In this document: piece by piece, positions 1-5,938 of the stretch
Numbering within the stretch: position 1 is the stretch's first letter
Layout of the letters: every line of letters starts with the position of its first letter
Assembly (NCBI GenBank): GCA_012274175.1
Contig: JAAOZZ010000300.1
Location: 1-5,938 of the forward strand
From: Betaproteobacteria bacterium
GTDB lineage: Bacteria; Pseudomonadota; Gammaproteobacteria; Burkholderiales; Usitatibacteraceae
Direction of reading: 5' to 3'
DNA length: 5,938 nucleotides
The notes under the pieces: model-generated
Told to the model about the DNA's origin: nothing
The model's database searches: none
Seen by the model: the letters and a program-made list of their open reading frames with translations, nothing else
Program-made: the position numbers and the translations under genes

Positions 1-7
1 CGGAAAT

Positions 8-36
8 AAAAAAAGGCGGGCACGAATGCCCGCCTT
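8..36 (-). terminator. Intrinsic terminator of the porin-glnK-amtB operon
   Basis: A 9-bp perfect stem (13-21 pairs with 28-36) encloses a 6-base loop. Read on the minus strand, the stem is followed at once by seven T residues (complement of the A run 8-14). This is the standard Rho-independent layout and sits 43 bases past the amtB stop codon, so it most likely ends the operon transcript. The T-tract is on the minus-strand side only; the plus-strand side after the stem is not T-rich. Confidence 0.9.
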
Positions 37-41
37 GCAAT

Positions 42-62
42 GAGAGCCTCGCGAAGGCTCTC
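42..62 (-). other. Second stem-loop between amtB and the terminator
   Basis: An 8-bp perfect inverted repeat (42-49 with 55-62) has a 5-base loop. It begins 16 bases after the amtB stop codon and lacks a T-tract, so it is not a terminator by itself. It may stabilise the 3' end of the transcript or assist the terminator at 8-36. The structure is seen in the sequence; the role is inferred. Confidence 0.55.
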
Positions 63-78
63 GGCCTCTTGGTTCGGT

Positions 79-1623
79 TCAGTTGTAAGCGGTCTCCCCA
101 TGGGAGGCGGTGTCGAGGCCTTCGCGCTCGTCTTCCTCCGTCACGCGCATCCCGATCACCATGTCGACGATCTTGTAGGCGACGTAGGCCACCACGCCCG
201 ACCACACCAGCGTGACGCCCACCGCCTTGGCCTGCACGATCAGTTGCGACATGATCGAGTAGTCCGCGGCGGTCACGAGCTTGCCGGAGAACCAGTCGAC
301 CGGGAAGCTCGGTCCGCCCAGCCCCGGCGAGTTGAATACGCCGGTGAGCAGCGCTCCGAGTATCCCGCCCACGGCGTGGACGCCGAAGACATCGAGCGAG
401 TCGTCCACCTTCAGCATCTTCTTCAGCCCCGTGACGCCCCAGAAGCAGACGGCACCCGCGGCGAACCCGATCACGAAGGCGCCCGGGATACCGACGTTGC
501 CCGCGGCGGGTGTGATCGCCACGAGTCCCGCCACCGCTCCCGAAGCCGCACCCAGCATCGACGGCTTGCCCTTGAAGATCCACTCCACGAACATCCATCC
601 GAGCACCGCGCAAGCGGTCGCGAGGTAGGTGTTCATGAACGCGAGCGACGCGGAGCCGTTGGCCTCGAGGGCCGATCCGGCGTTGAACCCGAACCACCCG
701 GTCCAGAGCAGCGACGCCCCGATCATCGTCATCGGCAGGTTGTGCGGCGTCATCGCTTCCTTGCCCCAGCCGATGCGCTTGCCGATCACGTAGGCGCCCA
801 CCAGGCCCGCGACGCCCGCGTTGATGTGCACCACCGTGCCGCCCGCGAAGTCGAGCGCTCCCCACTGCCAGAGCAGGCCGGCCTTGGCGTTGGTCGCGTC
901 GACCACGTTCGCCGCCGTGTACGCGTCGGGACCGGGCCAGAACCACACCATGTGGGCGATCGGCACGTACGAGAACGTGAACCAGATCACGATGAAGAGC
1001 AGCACCGCGGAGAACTTCGCGCGCTCGGCGAAGGCGCCGAGGATCAGGCAGCACGTGATCGCCGCGAAGGTCGCCTGGAAAGCCACGTACACCAGCTCCG
1101 GCAGGGGCGTGTTCTTCGAGAACGTCGCCGCCATGGAGAACTGCGGGTCCGCCGCCGCGTCGAACGTCCCCTTCAGGAATATCCGGTCGAAACCGCCGAA
1201 GAACGCGTTGCCCTCGGTGAACGCGAGGCTGTAGCCGTACAGGCACCACAGCACCGTGACCAGCGAGAACACGACGAACACCTGCATCAGCATGGACAGC
1301 ATGTTCTTCGAGCGCACCATGCCGCCGTAGAAGAGCGCCAGGGCGGGCACGCTCATCATCAGCACGAGGGCGGTGCAGACCAGCATCCACGCGATGTCGC
1401 CCTTGTTCGGCTGCGGCGCGGGCGCGGCGGCCGGTGCGGCCGCGGCGGATGCCGCGGGTGCCGCCGCCGCGGGCGCGGCGAGTGCTGCGGGAGCCGCTTC
1501 CGGTGCCTTCGCATCGGCGGCGGCGGGAGCGGGTGCGGCGTCCGCTTTCTTGTCCTGCGCGAACGCGGCGCCGCCGAAAGCGAGCGCGGCCGTGAGCGCG
1601 AGGAGGGTCAGTAGGCGTTTCAT
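79..1623 (-). CDS. amtB: Ammonium transporter AmtB
   Basis: A 514-residue inner-membrane ammonium channel of the Amt/Mep/Rh family, which takes up ammonium when it is scarce. Residues 1-22 look like a cleaved signal peptide (AFA before Gln23), as in E. coli AmtB. An unusual Ala/Pro-rich stretch follows (about 23-72), then the usual membrane core, expected to have 11 helices. Pore residues are recognisable: the Phe gate (Phe186, Phe313), Trp227, Asp258 and the twin histidines His266 and His416, whose 150-residue spacing matches E. coli His168/His318. The segment between Trp227 and Asp258 is about 19 residues longer than in E. coli. The C-terminal tail (EREGLD...SHGE.AYN) is the conserved GlnK-contacting end. 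The ATG at 1623 is preceded by a good ribosome site (AGGGA) in the 12-base gap after glnK. It is the last gene of the operon. Confidence 0.97.
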   Translation of the reverse strand: MKRLLTLLALTAALAFGGAAFAQDKKADAAPAPAAADAKAPEAAPAALAAPAAAAPAASAAAAPAAAPAPQPNKGDIAWMLVCTALVLMMSVPALALFYGGMVRSKNMLSMLMQVFVVFSLVTVLWCLYGYSLAFTEGNAFFGGFDRIFLKGTFDAAADPQFSMAATFSKNTPLPELVYVAFQATFAAITCCLILGAFAERAKFSAVLLFIVIWFTFSYVPIAHMVWFWPGPDAYTAANVVDATNAKAGLLWQWGALDFAGGTVVHINAGVAGLVGAYVIGKRIGWGKEAMTPHNLPMTMIGASLLWTGWFGFNAGSALEANGSASLAFMNTYLATACAVLGWMFVEWIFKGKPSMLGAASGAVAGLVAITPAAGNVGIPGAFVIGFAAGAVCFWGVTGLKKMLKVDDSLDVFGVHAVGGILGALLTGVFNSPGLGGPSFPVDWFSGKLVTAADYSIMSQLIVQAKAVGVTLVWSGVVAYVAYKIVDMVIGMRVTEEDEREGLDTASHGETAYN

Positions 1624-1635
1624 TTTTGGTCCCTT

Positions 1636-2750
<1,115 letters not shown>

Positions 2751-2757
2751 GTTGGTA

Positions 2758-2763
2758 TCCTTT
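2758..2763 (-). promoter_or_regulatory. Ribosome binding site of the porin gene
   Basis: AAAGGA on the minus strand, 7 bases before the ATG at 2750. It supports that start codon and marks the beginning of translation of the operon, about 22 bases into the predicted leader. Confidence 0.6.
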
Positions 2764-2795
2764 GGCAGTGGAAAAAGACGACTCCGGGGCTAGTT

Positions 2796-2811
2796 AGCAG
2801 CAAACATGCCA
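2796..2811 (-). promoter_or_regulatory. Sigma54 (-24/-12) promoter of the porin-glnK-amtB operon
   Basis: Minus-strand reading is TGGCATG-TTTG-CTGCT. It compares with the sigma54 consensus TGGCACG-N4-TTGCW and keeps the essential GG and GC with the required 10-base spacing, differing at one base in each element. The bases just upstream (GTGC before TGG) also fit the extended consensus. With the GC at about -12, transcription would start near 2785, leaving a leader of about 35 bases before the porin ATG. Two NtrC-like sites lie upstream at enhancer distance, and the downstream genes are classic NtrC targets, which greatly strengthens the call. Confidence 0.82.
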
Positions 2812-2871
2812 GCACCTTTCAGCGCGCAAGTCCTTGTTTGCCCATGGGCCGCGTGGCGGTCCCGGTGCGCG

Positions 2872-2888
2872 CGCACCGTCGCCGTGCG
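2872..2888. promoter_or_regulatory. NtrC-type binding site, promoter-proximal
   Basis: CGCACC-GTCGC-CGTGCG, compared with the NtrC consensus TGCACC-N5-GGTGCA. The core GCAC-N7-GTGC is intact, while the outermost bases and one inner base differ. The centre, about 2880, is about 95 bases upstream of the inferred sigma54 start. It is weaker than the distal site, but spacing to that site (31 bases, three helical turns) supports cooperative binding. Confidence 0.68.
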
Positions 2889-2902
2889 CGGACGAGCCCC
2901 TT

Positions 2903-2919
2903 GGCACCAATCGGGTGCC
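2903..2919. promoter_or_regulatory. NtrC-type binding site, distal
   Basis: GGCACC-AATCG-GGTGCC is a perfect 6-bp inverted repeat with a 5-base spacer. It matches the NtrC consensus TGCACC-N5-GGTGCA at all but the two outermost bases. The centre, about 2911, is about 126 bases upstream of the inferred start. The paired layout resembles the E. coli glnA enhancer (known to have two strong NtrC sites about 32 bases apart). The site also lies 43 bases before the ubiK start codon, so it could touch the divergent promoter. Confidence 0.78.
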
Positions 2920-2961
2920 CGATGAATCCCGGTCAACCGCGGAGGCCCTTCGGGGATTGAG

Positions 2962-3210
2962 ATGAACGAGAAATTCCTGAGCGATCTCGCCGCACGCCTC
3001 GCGGCGCTCGCCGAGTCGAACCCGGCGAAGGACCTCGAGCGCAATTTCCGCGGCATGCTGTCCAGCGCCTTCTCGCGCCTGGACCTGGTGAGCCGCGAGG
3101 AATACGACGTGCAGGCCCTGGTGCTCGGCCGTGCGCGCGAGCAACTGGCCGCGCTCGAGGCGCGCCTGGCCGAGCTCGAGGCGCGACTCGACAAGGGCAA
3201 GTCCCGCTAA
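2962..3210 (+). CDS. ubiK: Ubiquinone biosynthesis accessory factor UbiK
   Basis: An 82-residue protein of the UbiK (YqiC, formerly BMFP/DUF526) family, whose usual length is 80-100. UbiK is known to aid aerobic ubiquinone synthesis in the cytosolic Ubi complex, with UbiJ, and to bind lipids. The N-terminal half is an amphipathic helix region with the family's short NFRGMLSSAFSRLDLVSREEYD segment (about 28-49). The C-terminal part (about 51-76) is an Ala/Leu/Glu-rich heptad coiled coil (LEARLAELEARL) expected to trimerise. The ATG at 2962 follows a modest GGGGA ribosome site 5 bases away. It diverges from the nitrogen operon and lies 61 bases before comM, with which it is probably co-transcribed. 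Confidence 0.92.
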   Translation: MNEKFLSDLAARLAALAESNPAKDLERNFRGMLSSAFSRLDLVSREEYDVQALVLGRAREQLAALEARLAELEARLDKGKSR

Positions 3211-3254
3211 ACCCGCCCGCGTTCCTTTCCGGATCCGCGGGTTCGCCGCGATCC

Positions 3255-3261
3255 AGGGAGG
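3255..3261 (+). promoter_or_regulatory. Ribosome binding site setting the comM GTG start
   Basis: AGGGAGG, 10 bases before GTG at 3272. The ATG at 3262 directly after it is in the wrong frame for the ComM N-terminus, so GTG at 3272 is the better start; it gives MSVAVVFSRGLAGLDAP, the usual ComM beginning. Confidence 0.6.
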
Positions 3262-3271
3262 ATGGAAGTCC

Positions 3272-4797
3272 GTGAGTGTGGCCGTCGTATTCAGCCGCGG
3301 GCTCGCGGGGCTCGACGCGCCGCTCGTGCGCGTGGAGGCCCATGTGGGCAACGGGCTTCCCGCCTTCCATATCGTGGGGCTGCCGGAGACCGAGGTGAAG
3401 GAAGCGCGCGACCGCGTGCGCGCCGCGCTGCAGACCGCGGGGTTCGATTTTCCGCAGCGGCGCATCACCGTGAACCTCGCCCCCGCGGACCTTCCCAAGG
3501 AAAGCGGCCGCTTCGACCTTCCCATCGCGATCGGCATTCTCGTGGCCACGGGACAGGTGCCGGGAAGGCGCTCGCAACCCTCGAGTTCGCGGGCGAGCTC
3601 GCCCTCTCCGGGGAGCTCCGGCCGATCCGCGGCGCGCTCGCGATGACCTTCGGCGCGCACCGCGACGGCCGGGCGTTCGTCATTCCCGAGCCGGTCGCCG
3701 GCGAAGCGGCGCTTGCTCGCGGCGCGACCATCCTTCCCGCGCGCACGCTGCTCGAGGTATGCGCGCACCTCGCGGGCGATGCTCTGCTCGAGCCCTACGC
3801 AGGAGTCAGCGCCCGCGTCGAGCCCGCATATGCCGACCTGGCCGAAGTGCGCGGCCAGCTCCATGCGCGCCGGGCGCTCGAGGTGGCGGCGGCCGGGGGC
3901 CACTCGATCCTCCTCGCGGGGCCGCCGGGCACGGGAAAGTCGATGCTCGCGATGCGCATCCCCGGCGTGCTGCCCGCCATGACCGAGGAGGAGGCGCTCG
4001 AGGCGGCGGCGGTCCAGAGCCTCGCCGCGGGACGCTTCCGCCCCGAGCACTTCGGCACGCGGGCTTTCCGCTCGCCGCACCATACGGCTTCCGCGGTGGC
4101 GCTCGTGGGCGGCGGCTCGCCCCCGCGCCCAGGGGAAGTTTCCCTCGCGCACCACGGCGTGCTCTTCCTGGACGAGCTGCCGGAATTCAACCGCCACGTG
4201 CTCGAGGTGCTGCGGGAGCCGCTGGAATCGGGACGCATCACCATCTCGCGCGCGGCGCGCCAGGCGGATTTTCCCGCGCGCTTCCAGCTGGTCGCGGCGA
4301 TGAACCCCTGTCCCTGCGGATATCTCGGCCACTACAGCGGAAGGTGCCATTGCACGCCGTCCCAAATCGCCCGCTATCGCGACCGGATCTCCGGGCCGCT
4401 GCTCGATCGCATCGACCTGCACGTCGAGGTGCCGGCGCTAGCCCAACGGGACTTCCTCGCCCAGGCGCACGGCGAATCCTCCGCCGCGGTGCGCGAGCGC
4501 GTGGCGCGGGCGCGCGATGGACAGATGCGCCGCCAGGGGCGGCCGAGCGCCCACCTGTCGGGCCGCGAGACCGAGGAGATCGCGCCGATCGAGGCGGATG
4601 CCCTTCGATTGTTGCGCGATGCCATCGCGCGGCTCGAGTTGTCGGCCCGCGCGCACCACCGGCTGCTCAAGGTCGCGCGCACGATCGCCGACCTGGACGG
4701 ATCCCCGGGGGTCCGCGCCGTGCACGTCGGCGAATCGCTGCGATACCGGGGCATGGCGCGACCGGCCGCCCTGGCCGGCGAGCGCCTGATGGCGTGA
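3272..4797 (+). CDS. comM: ComM/YifB Mg-chelatase-like AAA+ ATPase, interrupted by a frameshift
   Basis: ComM is a hexameric AAA+ helicase that drives branch migration when incoming DNA is integrated during natural transformation; the family also occurs in species not known to be competent. The N-terminal part (residues 1-97, MSVAVVFSRGLAGLDAP to VATGQVP) is in one frame. From GKALATLEFAGELALSGELR onward the homology continues in the -1 frame. Adding one base at the GGG run 3562-3564 gives 508 residues, the normal length. The restored protein has Walker A GPPGTGKS (217-224), Walker B VLFLDE (Asp301-Glu302), a Cys cluster C-x-C-x9-C-x-C (347, 349, 359, 361) and the GPLLDRIDLHVEVP segment near 375-388. 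As given, translation from 3272 would stop at 3646 after 124 residues. It could be a true pseudogene, an assembly or read error, or less likely recoded. Confidence 0.88.
3562..3564 (+). other. Frameshift site in comM (apparent loss of one G)
   Basis: Upstream codons read ...CAG GTG CCG in one frame. From this GGG run the homologous reading becomes GGG AAG GCG CTC in the -1 frame. One extra G here would join both halves without changing any other residue. The surrounding GGGAAGG is not a canonical X XXY YYZ slippery heptamer, so programmed frameshifting is not favoured. Confidence 0.8.
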
Positions 4798-4832
4798 CCT
4801 TGCCAGGCGCGGGGCCGCGAGTCCGGTGCAGC

Positions 4833-5612
4833 CTATCGCCCGCGCCGGCGGTGTATGCGTGCTTCCAGGCGCTGCAGCAGGGCATCGATCGCGAATCCCA
4901 CGATGCCGATGGCGATCATCCCGGACATCACGATCGAGGTGCTAATGCTGGCCTGGCCCTTCACCAGCAGGTAGCCGATGCCGCTCGAGGCGACGATCAG
5001 CTCCGCGCCCACGAGCGACTGCCAAGCGAGGCCCGCGCTCACCCGCAGGCCCGCGACGATCGACGGCACCGACGCGGGCAGGAGCACCTCCGTGATGATC
5101 TGCCAGTGGCTGGCGCCCAGGGTCTGCGCCGCCTCCACCAGGTATGGCTCCACGTGGCGCGCCCCGCGGTAGGTGTTGATGACGCAGGGCGGGAAAGCGC
5201 CGGTGAAGATCACAAGCACCGGCCCGCCGATGCCGGTCCCGAACCAGAGCGCGGCGAACGGCACCCACGCGATCGGCGCCACGAAGCGCAGCGCGTCGAA
5301 CATCGGCGAGACGATCATGTCGAGCCAGCGGAACCAGCCGAGCGCCAACCCCAGCGGCACGCCGATCGCCACGGCGAGGGCGAAACCCATCCCGAAGCGC
5401 ATGAACGACGAGAGCAGGTGCTGCTGGAGGGTGTAGCCCACGAACGGCTCGCGGGTGAGCTGGATGAATCTCGCGGCCACCTTCCATGGCGGCGGCAGGA
5501 ACTGCTCGGGCGCGGCTCCCGCGAGGCTCGCCACGGTCCATATGCCGAAGAACGCCGCGAGCCCGGCCATGCTCAGGCCGAGGAATTGCGGTCGGGCGAG
5601 GCCCCGTTCCAT
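4833..5612 (-). CDS. ABC importer permease, nitrate/sulfonate/taurine (SsuC/TauC) type
   Basis: A 259-residue integral membrane subunit of an ABC importer of the BPD transporter inner-membrane family. There is an N-terminal membrane helix (about 12-32), a QFLPPPWKV segment characteristic of this subgroup (38-45), and further hydrophobic helices at about 66-96, 105-146, 190-210 and 225-246. The cytoplasmic EAA loop is clear: EAAQTLGAS from Glu160, with LLPASVPSIVAGLR following, which docks the ATPase subunit. The ATG at 5612 starts 2 bases after the stop of the upstream permease gene, suggesting translational coupling; a GTG at 5630 would add six residues and overlap that gene. Substrate cannot be read from sequence; the family includes taurine, alkanesulfonate, nitrate/cyanate and pyrimidine-precursor importers. 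The ATPase and binding protein are not in the window. Confidence 0.9.
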   Translation of the reverse strand: MERGLARPQFLGLSMAGLAAFFGIWTVASLAGAAPEQFLPPPWKVAARFIQLTREPFVGYTLQQHLLSSFMRFGMGFALAVAIGVPLGLALGWFRWLDMIVSPMFDALRFVAPIAWVPFAALWFGTGIGGPVLVIFTGAFPPCVINTYRGARHVEPYLVEAAQTLGASHWQIITEVLLPASVPSIVAGLRVSAGLAWQSLVGAELIVASSGIGYLLVKGQASISTSIVMSGMIAIGIVGFAIDALLQRLEARIHRRRGR

Positions 5613-5614
5613 GC

Positions 5615-5938
5615 TCAGCGCCGCCGCCACGGAAGGGCCCGGTCCTCGACGAGGCCCAGCGCGAAGGTCATGAGGCCTCCGGCGACCGCGACCCCCATCA
5701 TGCCCACCACGATCATCGCGGGGTAGATGTCGAGGCCCGCCTGGGAAAGCACGTGGCCCAGGCCCACGATCGCGCCGATCAGCTCTGCCGCGACGAGGGT
5801 GGTCCAGCAGGCCTGGAGCGAAAGCCTCAGCCCCGTGAAGATGAGCGGCATCGCGCCCGGAACCAGCACCTCGAGCACCAGCTTGTGTCCCCGGATGCCG
5901 AGGGAGCGCGCCGCTTCCAGCAGGTGGGGCTCGATCGA
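5615..5938 (-). CDS. Second ABC importer permease of the same type (partial, 5' end outside window)
   Basis: The last 107 residues of a second permease; the open frame continues through the window edge at 5938. It begins in the EAA loop (LLEAARSLGIRGHKLVLEVLVPGAMPLIFTGLRLS reading on from about 5925) and covers the final membrane helices (AELIGAIVGLGHVL and the MIVVGMMGVAVAGGLM segment), ending with RRR before TGA at 5617-5615. The GTG at 5878 is not the start, because conserved sequence runs upstream of it. It lies immediately before the other permease gene, and both end in basic tails, so the two likely form a heterodimeric membrane domain or arose by duplication. Substrate unknown. Confidence 0.88.
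   Translation of the reverse strand, partial: SIEPHLLEAARSLGIRGHKLVLEVLVPGAMPLIFTGLRLSLQACWTTLVAAELIGAIVGLGHVLSQAGLDIYPAMIVVGMMGVAVAGGLMTFALGLVEDRALPWRRR

Noticed and set aside
40..1614. Long plus-strand open frame (524 codons) opposite amtB
   Set aside because: It is rich in Arg, His and Glu with no recognisable domain, and exactly mirrors a well-supported amtB. Such antisense frames are expected in high-GC genes.
2902..2918. Sigma54-like element on the plus strand for ubiK (TGGCACC...)
   Set aside because: The -24 half is good, but at the required spacing the -12 position reads GT, not GC; the similarity is explained by the NtrC inverted repeat.
3560..3570. Programmed -1 frameshift signal in comM
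   Set aside because: GGGAAGG does not fit X XXY YYZ, no strong downstream structure was evident by eye, and ComM is not known to be recoded. A single-base loss or sequence error is simpler.
2794..4422. Long minus-strand open frame (542 codons) opposite ubiK and comM
   Set aside because: Composition is typical of a GC shadow, it runs through the divergent promoter region, and the plus-strand genes are clear family members.
4806..4822. Short GC-rich inverted repeat after comM as a terminator
   Set aside because: The arms are very short (CGCGG/CCGCG) and no T-tract follows on either strand.
3759..5726. Long plus-strand open frame (655 codons) across comM and the permeases
   Set aside because: It crosses from sense comM in the wrong frame into the antisense of two permeases; no domain is visible.

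Overview
The window is a piece of a high-GC proteobacterial chromosome, most likely from a betaproteobacterium or a close relative. The evidence is a TorF-type porin followed by glnK and amtB, divergent from ubiK and comM. From memory, this neighbourhood is conserved in beta- and gammaproteobacteria. Codon use is strongly GC-biased throughout, and no mobile element, RNA gene or CRISPR array was seen.

Left half (1-2961). A three-gene minus-strand operon runs porin (2750-1986), glnK (1974-1636), amtB (1623-79), with gaps of only 11 and 12 bases. It ends in two stem-loops, the second being a clear intrinsic terminator. Upstream of the porin lies a complete-looking nitrogen-control promoter. A sigma54 -24/-12 element sits at 2811-2796, and two NtrC-type 17-bp inverted repeats are centred near 2880 and 2911. 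They are about 95 and 126 bases upstream of the inferred start and 31 bases apart. This predicts that an outer-membrane channel, the PII regulator GlnK and the inner-membrane ammonium channel AmtB are made together under nitrogen limitation.

Middle (2962-4797). On the plus strand, ubiK (ubiquinone biosynthesis accessory factor) is followed by comM (YifB family, Mg-chelatase-like AAA+ ATPase). The comM reading frame is broken by an apparent single-base loss in a GGG run at 3562-3564. Adding one base back restores a 508-residue ComM with all motifs. This is either a real lesion or a sequence error.

Right end (4833-5938). Two tandem minus-strand genes encode permeases of a nitrate/sulfonate/taurine-type ABC importer, the upstream one cut by the window edge. 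They converge on comM and have no visible functional tie to the nitrogen operon.

I found no wholly new system. The items most worth a second look are the NtrC/sigma54 control region with the porin as first gene, and the frameshifted comM.
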